64,000 nucleotides of DNA, taken from NCBI GenBank assembly GCA_020726505.1, contig JAHLEZ010000005.1, positions 310,001 through 374,000 on the forward strand. The letters are read 5' to 3'. The number at the start of each line of letters is the position of its first letter. Within the stretch, counting starts at the first letter, position 1. This document shows, piece by piece, positions 40,138-51,866 of the stretch. The notes beneath the pieces are model-generated. The model had not been told where the DNA came from and did no database searches. It saw nothing but the letters and a program-made list of their open reading frames with translations. The position numbers were made by a program, and so were the translations under genes. The DNA comes from Leptodontidium sp. MPI-SDFR-AT-0119 (Eukaryota > Ascomycota > Leotiomycetes > Helotiales > Leptodontidiaceae).

Positions 40138-40912
40138 CTTTGCAGGAACGGAGAAGAGCGATGTGATGGGAGTGGAGATACGGAGTGTCGATGGAATGGG
40201 AGAAGGGAGATGTCTGGAGAGGTTCGGCAAGCTTGACTTTGCTACTTAGCGCCTGGTCCACGTGACGCGCTGCCCAGCCGATGCCGATTTTGGCCGAAGT
40301 GGAGATCATCAAAACAATGTGGGTTCAGGAGAGAGGAAACCCACGGGAATTGAAAATGTTATGAAAGGGGATGGGATGAAAAAGTTGAGATGTGGAAATA
40401 CATGGAGATATTCACGTCTTGTATGAGAATTGTTCCTGTATATTTCTTGCTTTTTATTAGATACGGACCGCAGAGATTTTGAGCTGTCACCATGGTGACC
40501 ACAGCAGCTCCATTGTATAGGTTGAGGTAATTGAGCTTCAGCAACTTGAATACCCTCATCTTCTACCAGCTTGTCTATGAGTAACTCGGTTCTATTCTCT
40601 ACTTAGGCTCAATCGTAAGATTGGAGATCTAAGTAACTATCCCTTTAATCACAGTTTTCACAAATCTCACAATGCACTTTTCAAATCCCTCGTCTCCCAA
40701 TCACACCCTCCGAAGAATTCAATAGAACATATTTAATTAGAAAGAATATCAATTTTGGAGGATGCACCAACACATGCATGCAAGCTTGAAGCAAATCATC
40801 TAAACATATAAAACTTCCAGCCAATCCCGCACCCAAGCTAAGATGTACAAATCATTCGGATTCACTCCCCTTTCCTTTCCCTTCCCACTCCGCTGGTATC
40901 CCACCGAAATTT
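40138..40912. other. Spacer between ATP2 and GLC3
   Basis: 775 nt: promoter of the ATP synthase beta gene and 3' UTR of the branching enzyme gene. Nothing else supported. Confidence 0.5.
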
Positions 40913-43365
40913 TCAAATAGTCGATTCAAGAGCAAGAACCTGGTAGCATCGTTAGCGCATGCTTTCATGAATTAAAGGAAGAAGTGGAACTTACAATAGC
41001 AGTCCGTGTAGGGATATAAACCTGAGTAAAGTTCTTCCTCTCATTCCACGCAAACGGAGTGGTGAAGAATCTCGTTGCAGAATCAATTCTCTCGAATCCA
41101 CCATATGCCTTGGTATCGGTATTGAGGACAACGCGATAGGTACCTTCTTGCTCAATGCCAATGCGGTAATCGGGATAGCTCTTCGTGGGGTGGAAGTTAA
41201 ATATCCAAACCAAGCCTGCACGCTCAAAGACGATGACTTTATCGGCCTCGTTCTTCAAACTAATGTAGGCCTGTGGTGAATGCAACCAGCCATACTTCTG
41301 CTCAGCGTGCTGCATTCCAGAGTCAAATTCGTTGAGGGACTTGTAGCGAAGGAGGTCATCGTCTGTCAGATTGAATTGTCGTCTGGCGTACCAGAAACTG
41401 TTTTCGTTTCCGGCACGAGGGAAGTCCAGCCATTCGGGATGACCGAACTCATTACCCTCGAAGTTGAGGTATCCCTCTCCACCAAGGGCATGTGTGATGA
41501 GTCGAATCATCTTGTGCAGAGCCATGCCTCTTTCGATGATAGGTGTGAATGCTGTAAGAGTGGACATGTTGGTATACATTTCCGCATCGCAGAGATGCAT
41601 CATGATAGATTTGTCTCCAACCAAACTAGTTTTGTCAGCTTTCAATTATCACCGGAGAAATCCAACTTACGCTTGATCGTGACTCTCGCAATAAGCAATG
41701 GTCTTCTCGCCATGTCTTCGGTTCGTCAAAGTGAAGCAGATATTCGCCATGTCCCAGTTATCATCCTTAACTTCCTTGAGAATCTTGATCCACATATCAG
41801 GAATGGCCATCGCCAACCTGTAGTCGAATCCGATTCCTCCCAGTGACAGATTTACGCAAAGCGCCGGCATTCCGGAGACATCCTCAGCAATTGTGATCAT
41901 CTCAGGATATAGATTGTGCAGCAGCTCATTCGCAATCATGAGATATGCAACGGCCTCATCATCAACACCAGGCCCGAAGTACTCATGGTAACCACCAGAG
42001 AATCCCCTGAACAAGTTAGCAACGAATTCCGTTTGCCAGAAGTCAAAACTTACGTTCCAATTCCATGATGGGTATAAAGCATGCTTGTAACACCATCGAA
42101 GCGGAATCCATCAAAGTTGTACTCATCCATCCAGAACCGCAGATTGCTGAGCAGGAATCTCAGAACCTCATGGCTCCCGTAGTTGAACAATCGGCTGTCC
42201 CACAACTCATGCTGGCCCTTTGGACCACCATGGAAATAGCAGCTGTCTGTGCCATCGAATTCGTTCAAGCCGTCCAGAACATTCTTGGAAGCATGACTGT
42301 GAACCACGTCCAGCAGGACCACAATTCCCATGCCATGTGCAGTATCGATGAGCTCCTTCAACTCCTCGGGTGAACCATATCGACTGCTTGCAGCAAAGAA
42401 GCTGTTGATCTGGTACCCGAAACTGGCATAGTATGCGTGCTCCATAATAGCCATCAATTGAATGACATTGTATCCCAAATGTTGTATTCTCGGTAACATA
42501 TTCTTCGTGAACTCCTTGTATGTAGAGACTCTCAACTCGGGAGAAGAGATTCCAATGTGTGCTTCGTATACTCTCACGCTCTCGGGCTTCTTGGGTCTGG
42601 GGTTCTTGAAGACATATCGTTCGGCCTTGGGAGGGTTCCAGAAGCGGGCATCGTAGACTGGAGAGATGTCGAGGTCTTGGGTGACATATGTGATCCAGGC
42701 AGGTATGCGTTCGATTCGTTCACCAGAAGGTAGGACCATGGAGATCTGCCAGGTCAGTAAGGGTTGGCTGATGGGGAATAACTACTTACCTTGACCTTGG
42801 CATTGTGTGCAATGGCGGGCTCTCCATTTACCGCAGGAATGACAACTTCAAATACACCGAATGGATCCTTCTTCATAGGATGCGACTCTCGACTCCAATC
42901 GTCTATCTGGGTGTTAGCATGCCAGCCAATAAAGGAAATCTGCTACGATGGAGGGAGAGAAATACTGAATTCACCAATAAAGAATGCTTGCGTTGCATTA
43001 GGCGCCCATTCTCTATAGGTGATATTGTTCTGACTGTCCACATTTATTCCAAACTTCTCGAAGCCCTAGAAGAGGTCAGTATTGGGATTCCGCATTAGCT
43101 GGGGGGTACCAACTCTGCTGAACTTGTCCAGTCCACCCTCGGTCTCGTCAATCTTCTTGATCCAATCTTGTGCCTTGCTGTATCGTTTCTTCAGCTCCTC
43201 CTTGAAGGGCGAGAGCCATGGATCCATCTTAACAACGCCTACTAGGATCAGCTATTTGTCTGGCAGTAGCAGGTCTGCGAACTCACCAGTGCCATCGTTG
43301 GGGATTCCGTCGGCTGCTCCATTTCCGAGGACAGAGTTCTCCGAGTTCTCGTTCGTGGCATCCAT
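40913..43365 (-). CDS. GLC3: 1,4-alpha-glucan (glycogen) branching enzyme
   Basis: Eight exons on the minus strand: 43287-43365, 43114-43238, 42966-43065, 42790-42902, 42054-42745, 41671-42006, 40995-41625 and 40913-40939, giving 700 residues (yeast Glc3 704). The N-terminal carbohydrate-binding (CBM48) region has [12 protein letters not shown]. The GH13 catalytic barrel shows [30 protein letters not shown] (nucleophile Asp), [13 protein letters not shown] (acid/base Glu) and ESHDQA. The C-terminal segment has [14 protein letters not shown] and a beta-sandwich region ([12 protein letters not shown]). The last exon adds only VLALESTI. The enzyme makes alpha-1,6 branches in glycogen in the cytosol. 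Splices are GT-AG throughout and in frame. Confidence 0.96.
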
Positions 43366-44260
43366 CTTGTAGATTTCTAGTGCTCTGGTCGTGTTCGCAG
43401 ATTGTGGAAGAGCTGGAAGGAGGTAGGACGGGAGGAAGAGGGGAGCTCTGAGTTAGCTTCCTGATTGCTGGGGTGGGGAAGGAAATGCGATTGATTGCTT
43501 TCTCGTCAATAGATAGCAGCTGAATGTTGGTTGATCTTCGAAGAACAACAATTGAGAAGAGAGAGAGTATTTGATGTAAAGAGGAGAAATCTTTTTTCTC
43601 CAATAATCAAGAATTAATTAAAGAACCAGCTTTCTTCTCCGCGTTCTTCCTTCTGGTGCAGCAAATGAGCGAGCGATTCTGCGGGGTCTTTCTCGATATT
43701 CGCCGCTTCTGATGCTGATGGCCTGTTGGTTGAGCTCGCACGCCCAATGACGTCGGGCCCCCGGCCTCTGCAGGGAACCGGTAGGGGAACTGTGAACACG
43801 CCAGACCGAGAAGAGAGGAGGGCAACTCAACGATATCGCGAAACGTGATGTTGAAAGAATTACCTATTAGGGGCATGTTGAATGAAGGCTGAATAATGGT
43901 GAGTGTGAATGTTTTTGAGGTGTATTTGAATAACTGTAATTTTTAAGCCGTAAACAATCTTATGTTTATTTGCGTGACACAGACGCTCTTCTGCAAACTA
44001 ACTTTCTCTTCCCCAGAAACTCACTCACTCACTCACTCACTCACTCACTCCACTCCACCTCACTCAGTCTCAGTCCACTTCCTAGCCCATTCCCTCGCTT
44101 AAGCGGACAGCAACTCTCCCCCCGCAACTGAACTTACTTGACTCGACTGCTTAACCACCTTCACGTGCACCTCTCTCATCTCACTCAAGGGATATCAACA
44201 TCAACAGCTTCATCCCTCGAAGCAGTTATGGTCCCAGGCGGGCCCCCCTGACTTCCCAAC
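43366..44260. promoter_or_regulatory. Divergent promoter of GLC3 and ClpX-like gene
   Basis: 895 nt between opposite start codons. It holds an ACTC tetranucleotide repeat (44020-44050). No specific binding site assigned. Confidence 0.5.
44020..44050. repeat. (CTCA)n microsatellite
   Basis: About seven perfect CTCA units in the divergent spacer. Confidence 0.9.
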
Positions 44261-46295
44261 ATGCCGGCCATCAACCGGACGTTGCTTCTCACCACGCTCC
44301 CTAAACGCCCCATCACTCTCCAATCAAGACTCACACTGAGACCACCACCTCGCCACCCACTCTCAACCACCGGCTCCCGTTCCCGAGACTCGCAGTTCTA
44401 TCGTGCAGGCTTCGAGTCCCAAAATGCTGGCTTCACTGGCAGTTATGAGCCCGGCCGTCCTACAGAGGGTCCTCTAGCAAAAGCTTCAAATCATGGAGCG
44501 CCTAGACTCACTCCTTCGCTGTTGAAGGAACATCTGGATAAATATGTAGTGGGGCAGGACAAGGCGAAGAAAGTGACCAGTGTGGCTATTTTCAACCATT
44601 ATCAGCGCATTAGAGAGATACGGAGACTGGAGGATGAGGAACATGCAAAGGTTGAGCAGGAAGCGAGATGGGAGTTGAGAGAGAGGGAGAGGAACTCTCA
44701 TCCGGTTGAGAGTGAGTTATATCTCATCAGCTGACTTATCTTCATTCACTTCCCCTCATATCTGATATCTTAGCTCCACGTATTAACTCCTCAATAGACG
44801 AATATCCAGGTCATATCGAAACAGTAGACCTAAACAATAGCCTGCCCTATCGCTCTCAAACGCCCCCTCCAGAACCAGAACTAGGACACCCTCCCACTCC
44901 CCTCAGACGACCGGACCGTAATCGAGAAATCCAACGTCCTCCTGCTCGGTCCTTCAGGAGTAGGAAAGACCTACATTCTCAGCACTCTAGCCCGCGTTCT
45001 CGAGGTACCCTTCGCAACCGTAGACTGCTCTGCCCTTACCCAAGCCGGATATATAGGAACAGACATCGAATCCTCTATCGAGCGACTTCTACTCGCCGCC
45101 TCACATTCCATCCAGAAATGCGAGACAGGGATAATCTTCTTCGACGAAGTAGATAAGCTAGCCAAACCAGCCATCATGACACATGGGCGTGACGTATCAG
45201 GTGAAGGCGTGCAGCAAGGCTTGCTCAAAATGATAGAAGGGACGACAGTAACAGTCAACGCGAAAAGCGATCGGAGTTCCAAGACCGAAGGTGGGAGTGG
45301 ACGATTAGATCGGGGAGGACGAGATGCAGGACAACAAGCCCAGATGGGGAAGAGCGAGCAATACACCATCGACACAACAAACATCCTCTTCGTATTCGCC
45401 GGCGCCTTTGTCGGGTTAGAGAAGATAATCTCCTCACGCCTCTCATCCGGATCCTCACTCGGTTTCGGGGCACAACTAAAATCACCCCCCTCATTCTCAT
45501 CCAAAACCTCCACTTCCCCATCATCCAAAAAATCCCACAATCAAAACGCCCAACATCCTCGACTCCGTCACCCCCACAGACCTCCAAACCTACGGTCTAA
45601 TCCCCGAACTCCTCGGCCGCATCCCCATCACCGTGGCCCTCACACCCCTAAACCTGCACCAACTAATAACCATCCTGACCTCCCCCCGGAACTCCCTCGT
45701 CAAGCAATTCACAGCCCTCTTCAACACCTACGGCATCCAGCTGAAATTCACAACAGGGGCTCTCCACGCCATTGCAGAGCGTGCACTCTCACCTACCTCA
45801 TCTCTGGGCCCTGGGTCTGGAAGTACAAGTGGAAGCGCAGGTGCAGGTGCAGGCACCAACACAAACCCAATAGGCGCCCGCGGTCTCCGCTCAATCCTCG
45901 AATCCCTCCTCTCAGAGATAATGTTCCACGGCCCCGGATCAGCAATACGATTCTGTCTCGTAGATGAGGCGTTCGTGCGTTCTCAATTCACATCTGCTTC
46001 ACCACACTCCTCCTCTTCCTCCGCGAGTAAGAGCACCACGTCGTCAAACTCAAATTCAAACTCAAATTCGAGCTATGATCTTGATGGAGGGGAGGAGGCG
46101 CAGATGCCGAGGTGCTGGAGTAGAGGGCAGAATAGAGCGTTTGAGGAGGCGTGGGAGAAGGAGGAGGATGCTTGGAAAGCTAGGAGTGAGGGGGAGGGTG
46201 GTGGGAAGGGAGGGGAAGGGGGGTGGAAATGGGGGCGAGGAGGAGGGGAGGGGGCTTTGAGAGGTTTAGGAGGGTGGGGGAGTAGTGGGATGTGA
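44261..46295 (+). CDS. MCX1: Mitochondrial ClpX-like AAA+ ATPase with two apparent frame breaks
   Basis: Exon 1 is 44261-44711. After an 86-nt GTGAGT...CAATAG intron the gene continues at 44798. The N-terminus is basic, Pro/Arg-rich and presequence-like. ClpX features: [18 protein letters not shown], Walker A GPSGVGKT, the [16 protein letters not shown] segment, Walker [40 protein letters not shown] and sensor-2 GARGLR. The frame changes twice: near a CCCC run (44899-44902) and at an AAAAAA run (45527-45532). Each is one base too long for continuity; without the two extra bases the sum is 649 codons. The first break could instead be an intron (GTCATA or GTGAGT to CCCCTCAG); the second has no such explanation. 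The C-terminus beyond about residue 565 is a low-complexity Ser/Asn and Gly/Glu/Trp tail. Mcx1 is a matrix unfoldase; yeast Mcx1 aids haem synthesis. Either sequence error or a damaged gene. Confidence 0.75.
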
Positions 46296-46817
46296 AGTGA
46301 ATGAATAGGGGTTTTATGATTGAAGGATTGAAGGGTTGATGATGGCGGAGAAGCGTGGGCGAATTGTAGATACAGCGGTCTAGTGGTGGATCGGCCAACG
46401 AAGTTAGGAAGGAGGCAAGGAGGGGAGAAGAGCATATCCTGCATACATGCGTATCACGAATATAAACGAAGTTTCCCAAACCAAATCAACCCATCTATCC
46501 ATGTACACAATAAATCTCTGATTTCACATTGCAGTTCAGGTCATGTCACACATTCGATTCTCATCCCATTCTTTTACGGGAAATATAAAAAAGGTAATAC
46601 TTTGTACAAGTTCTCCATCCCCTTCCCCCCTCTCCCCGTCCATTCATTTTCTCCTGCAACCCGCATCTCACCCATTCATCCACCCTGTCACCCATCCACT
46701 CACATATCTACACCCCGCCCCACCCCATCCGGTCAAACGACAAAAGAAAAACCAACCGAGTGTGCAGACGAGTAGAACATCGATATGATATTGAGGATCT
46801 TCGATTGAGAAGGGGTT
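46296..46817. other. Convergent 3' spacer
   Basis: 522 nt between the converging ClpX-like and COX5 genes. 3' UTR sequence only. Confidence 0.5.
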
Positions 46818-47761
46818 CTACTTCGCCTTTGGAGCGCTCTGGACCATTCCTGGGCCAGAGTAGCCTTCGGATGAGATACCGGAGATGGGTTCGGAGTTTT
46901 GTGCCTGTGTTGTGGCATATTAGCTTCACATCCACCAGTAAAAGAAAAGGTTCCTCGTATTGTCTCTGCCGCCCATCCATTTATTCCCCCAATACCACCC
47001 AATCTCCAAACAAAGAGAATATATACTGTGAAGAAGTTGCACACATACCTTCAAGTACTCGTTTGTAGCCTCCTGGTACTCCTTGTTCATGGTCGATGGG
47101 CTTCCCTTTGCGAACATACGGATAGTTCCGAACAAGACGAAGGTGGCTCCAATGCCTGCGCAGACGTAGCCGAAGACCTTCCAGCCTTCATTGGGAGGGT
47201 CTTGAGCACGGGGACCGTGGGCACCGAAGGCGATGTAGTAAGCTGTGAGGGGGTTTGTTAGCTTGGGTTTTTGGTCTGTTGTGATGTACCATGCTCTGCT
47301 CTGTAAATTCGTGTGATTGAGAAAACATGCTGGGAGAGTAGATGGGTGGTGAAGTTGAAGTTGGGGTGATGTCGAAGTGCCCCCCTGATCCGATCCCACC
47401 TCCTCCCAACGCGCCAGCAAGCCATTGCCCATCAACCACCCCTCCATCCACCCTCCTCCACTCAATTGAACAACACAGACACCAATCCAAGTATGTGTAT
47501 ATAGAAGAGAAGAAAACAGGAACACCTACCAGCCTTCTTCTCCTGCAACGTCAACTCGGCCCAGTTAACCTTCATACGATCCCTCAACGCCATCCAGAGA
47601 TCAGCCTGCTCCTGCGGCGGCAGGCCCTCCCATCTCTTCTCGATATTCGCCAGCGTCGGGTTGCTGATTGCGTGCGCGGCTCTCTTCTGTCCCAATCCCA
47701 TTCCCTTCCCTACAACCGCGGGTCGTACGATCGCCCGGAGCGCAGCGGATTGGCGAAGCAT
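46818..47761 (-). CDS. COX5: Cytochrome c oxidase subunit 5 (COX IV family)
   Basis: Three exons on the minus strand: 47530-47761, 47049-47242 and 46818-46904, giving 170 residues. Introns are large for the window (287 and 144 nt): GTAGGT...CTCACAG and GTATGT...CAACACAG. The N-terminus (MLRQSAALRAIVRPAV) is a mitochondrial presequence. The mature part has the COX IV pattern: NPTLANIEKRWEGLPPQEQADLW, WAELTLQEKKAAYYIAFGAHGPR, one membrane helix (VFGYVCAGIGATFVLFGTI) and NKEYQEATNEYLK. The protein is a nuclear-encoded subunit of complex IV in the inner membrane, where it contacts Cox1 and helps tune activity. Confidence 0.94.
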
Positions 47762-49179
47762 TGTGTCGGCCGTTTGCTGGTTCTTCGCGTACGTGTGTGT
47801 TTCGACGTGAGGGCGACGGAATCAATTGAGCTTCTGCGGGAAGCTGAGGGGGACAGGAGAGCTGTGTGTGTGGTTTGGTGTTTGGGAGAGGAGAGTGGAA
47901 GTCGTTTGGTGAGAGAGCATTGAGGTGGAAGTCGTAAGGTATTTTCGCTTGAGGAGCTGGGAAAAAGTGGGGCGGGTGTTCCGGAGCTTCGGGATCACGT
48001 GGAAGGGGGAGATAGCCAATGGGTTTTTGGGGATTGCAAAGTCGGGTAACTGACAATTAACTGACAATTGTTTTGTTTTGTTCCCTTTCACGTTAAGCTG
48101 AACCTGGGGCCTTTTGGAGCTTTGGTTGAGGAATGGTAATTTTCATATTATTATCAGGTTTCGAATTGTTCGAATTTCTGCATTTCTGGAATTTGTATTT
48201 ACATTTCCGCATCTTTGACCTTGAATTCCTTCCTCCGCTACGAAACGTTAATTCAACCCAGTTCCAACATTCATATTCTGGTACAAGCTTCTCCTCATAG
48301 ATAATGTCATCTCTTTCATCAGAATCCTGTCTTTGCGTACTGTTTCTTCAAACCGCCCTACTGTTCATCATCGAACCAACAAACAGCTCAGGGACAAAGA
48401 CTTGAGTGTAAGCAGTCAACACTTGCGATTCGTCTACTACAGAACATTAAAGATATCAAAAGTTCAATTAATCTTGGGTTGTTAAGGTAAGACTAAGATC
48501 GTCTCCATTTATGTTTGCATAAAAGGTGGATCGTAGATGTGGAAAATGTGAAGCTCTCCCATGGGTAAAGAGTTTTTGAACCAACAGGAAGGTAGATACA
48601 TTAGTGTGCATCATTATTTAAGCGGTTACTTAATAGGCAGGTTCTTCTTTCAGGACTTGGTGTTTCATATCTGTGAGATTGAAATATCCGGTCATGCCTC
48701 AACTTTCAGATCCATAACGTCCTTCCCAGAAGCAACAAACGGTCTTGACTCCTGCCACGCCCCCATTCTCGACACTATATCAACACCCTATCCTCAAGCT
48801 TTTTCACTTAGCCGAACATTGAATAAACCACACATTCCTGCAGTAGTTATTACCACTTTATCCGGTGATTCATTACCTCGCCTACCCGTCCTGACCTCAA
48901 TCTCTCCACTGAAGTCTTGAATATTTTGAATGGTCTACCTATCTCACTATCTATTCGCATACTTTTAAGCCCACGTACTGGGGTTGTCTATTTGAGCATT
49001 TCAGCTCCTGTATTGTTTTCAAATTGTAGCTCTTCGCGGTTTCCTTCCCATACCTCAGGGGCTCGCTTAGCACCTCCATGGAAACCAACGTCTTTCACAG
49101 ACAATATCACTCACAATACTTTCAAAGTCGTCGTATTGAACAATCTCCCTGTTCAATCCTATTCAAAAGCATTCCTTAG

Positions 49180-49480
49180 ACCTCACAACTCATCCAACCA
49201 ACCCACCTTCAGCCCCAAACAGCTTCCACTCATCCCCATCAACCTCCTTAAGCTCCTCAACCACTCAATAACCACCACGCACCAACCACCACCTAACCAC
49301 CCTCCTATAAGCCTCCCATTCATCCCCATACCTGCCCTTCAAATACATCTCAATACTGTGAATACTACTCCCCCACGTATCCCTCCCCACACCCTAGAGC
49401 ATCAACACTCCCGCCTAATCCCATGCCTCCAAGCATACACGCCAATGCCGTCTTCCAGATAATAAAACCCGTGAAACTGG
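49180..49480 (-). pseudogene. Possible gene relic, unknown family
   Basis: Minus-strand sequence with protein-like segments broken by stops and frame changes. One reads YYLEDGIGVYAWRHGIRREC then stop; another reads IHSIEMYLKGRYGDEWEAY continuing RRVVRWWLVRGGY, then a TGA, then VVEELKEVDGDEWKLFG in the same frame to a second stop. Composition (Glu, Asp, Trp, Tyr, Arg) is coding-like and differs from the simple sequence of the opposite strand. No family can be named. It may also be chance. Confidence 0.25.
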
Positions 49481-51455
49481 GACGGCAGACTGCGGCCCAG
49501 GGTTGACTTGTCAGGACTTCTCCTTTATTTTTCTCGTCTGGCATTTTGGATTTTGATTTGAAGACGTGCTTCACATGATCACTCCACCACTACGTACTAA
49601 ACCGGGGATGAAAAATACCGTACCCCAGCAGAAGAGAGTGTGGTTCCAAGTTGGGTTGTATGTTGTTGTACCCACTGTCAATGAAACTAGAACGGCTCTG
49701 CCGTTACCTGTAAGAGGGAGGTACTCTCTCCTCCACACCAAAGCGTACAGTACGAATATAGTACTGAAAGGTATATGTATACTACAGAGCAGGAAGGGCG
49801 GCGGTGCCATGTCACATTTTTGTGCAAGATGGGATATGATGTTGTTGGGGCCTGGCGCGAAGTGAGGGAGGTCCCTAGATTCGTGCTGGTTTGTTGAAGT
49901 TGGTGTCTTGATGGGCGGAGAAGAGGGATTTTAAGTGAATATATACAATAGGGGTGGGATGGCAGCATGAGGATGGGGCAGAAACGTGCGGCGACGAAGT
50001 AGAAGCACCCGGATGTGAGGTGGCTGTATTCATAGCGACCGCGGTGTTTGTATTGCAGGGCAGGCTCGGGGTCGTTTGGTTGCCTTTTTTCCTAGACCGG
50101 GGAGTGCTAGATGTGATTATGGGGACAATTTGGAGAGAAGTAGAGGAGGAGGTTTGTAGGACCTTGAAGAACTCTATATTTGAGCTTGGGAGAGGAGGAC
50201 GAAGGGTGAGTGAGTAGAGGCGGGGCTTGGATATCTCTATATGAGCTGCCTGCATCCTTTTCACTTTGACGATTGTAGGAAAATAGATAGAGAAATAAGA
50301 TATCGGGCCAAGCAGTTACGAGTTTTAAATTTGTTTCGAAGGTTATCTTGGCATTAAAGTCCCCAAACGAGAGACTCACTTACCTGTTCACACATATGAT
50401 ATGATATGATAATGGTATGATAATGGTATGTAGATTTTAAGGCCATTTTCTGACAAGTTCCACATATTTCACAATTCACAATTCAGAATCCACCCCTCCA
50501 ATCCAAAGTTCTTTGACAACTCGAGTCTCCCGTTTCTCGGTTTAGCAGATGTAAGAAATCAAGTGACATATTCCCGCGGACGTTGGAGAAGTGGAGGGCG
50601 GATTCAAGGGCAGGTTTGTTGACCTTGGGTCGACATGAGCCATTTGAGTCTCAATTTGACGGCAAACCTATTATTGTAGAGAAATCCTCTCTATAGCTTA
50701 TTGTCAAGTTATACAGTTACACGAGTAATTCGCCATACCCGAAGCTTCCTAAGACTGACCAATTCACGGTGCTCTCGTCTTCATCCATTTCGCTCGATCT
50801 GTGTCATTCTCTTGCTTGTAGCTGAATTCTGCTAGAAACCGAATCTGGATTAGAAGGTTCACTGCGTATTCTTCAATGTGCAGAAGTAGGCGCTAGGATC
50901 TGTCGGTACAATCCACATGAAGAGACTCCAGTGGTATGTTTGGATACCCTGCAGTTGATGAGTGATAGTAGTGTGGCCAGGAGTAGAAGAGCGACTTATC
51001 GAGATCAAATAGAAGGGCTACCGTCTTCGAGCCTGAAGAAATGAAGAAATGAAGAATAAAACAAATAGCATAAAATCAAATCGAAGTGATATACTATTAA
51101 GTTAAAACAGTACTTTTTTGCTTTAATATTCTCATTGAAAATTTTGCTCTGGCCGAATAACAGTATATTTGTTCACCAATCTTGCTGTCCAAGGAGAGAA
51201 CGCAACGCCCACTATTCATTCATATCGTATAAGAAACAAGTGAAAGAGGGCATTGGAATCAATATTTAGCTCGATGAGCAAAATCTCATAGGCAACGCAA
51301 CCACGATATTGAGGCTATAACCCGCGACTTTAAAATTGTCGCCTGGGGTCGTAAATTACCAGTCAAGTGCTTGATCAAGTTACTTTCCCTCAGGAGTGAC
51401 TTTTTCTTCTTCTCCATTTCTCAGCAAAGACACTATTGTGAAGCCAGGGCTGGGA

Positions 51456-51866
51456 ATGTACCTCACCTCGTTCCGCTTATATCCTTCCTCTCACTTCCAT
51501 TCCATGCATTCATTGATCGAAGTTGCAGAATCAGAATCGTTGCTTTTTCCGATAACGCCCACGCTGTCTCCCACGCTTGTGCTGCAGCTGCTGCAGGAAA
51601 TATGTACTAATACTGTAAACGGATTTTGGGGGGAAGATCGGATAACAGTGCACGAGAACTCCGCGGTGACTGAAGTGCCAAAATATGATCGTCTGGGAAA
51701 GATGATGGATGTGGAATTTAAAGGTGGTGAAACGTGGATGGGGTTGTCGCTTGACATCCGCTGTGAGAATTCCTGGAAAGTGCATAGACGAAGGACTTGC
51801 GGCTCACTCAACTATCACAAAATCGCAAATTGTATCAAAATGAAGATGATATTTCAAAAAGCTTAA
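51456..51866 (+). CDS. Weakly supported open frame, hypothetical
   Basis: Open frame of about 136 residues from an ATG at 51456; a second in-frame ATG near 51504 (MHSLIEVAESES) is possible. The middle (VNGFWGEDRITVHENSAV, then VPKYDRLGKMMDVEFKGG) has a protein-like mix of residues, but there is no domain, signal peptide or splice evidence, and the tail is simple. Listed only because it is the most protein-like frame in the 50-53 kb interval. Confidence 0.18.
   Translation: MYLTSFRLYPSSHFHSMHSLIEVAESESLLFPITPTLSPTLVLQLLQEICTNTVNGFWGEDRITVHENSAVTEVPKYDRLGKMMDVEFKGGETWMGLSLDIRCENSWKVHRRRTCGSLNYHKIANCIKMKMIFQKA

Noticed and set aside
48917..49462. Plus-strand open frame of 181 codons rich in Pro, His, Leu and Thr
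   Set aside because: Looks like the complement of a G/T-rich minus-strand relic; low-complexity and no domain.
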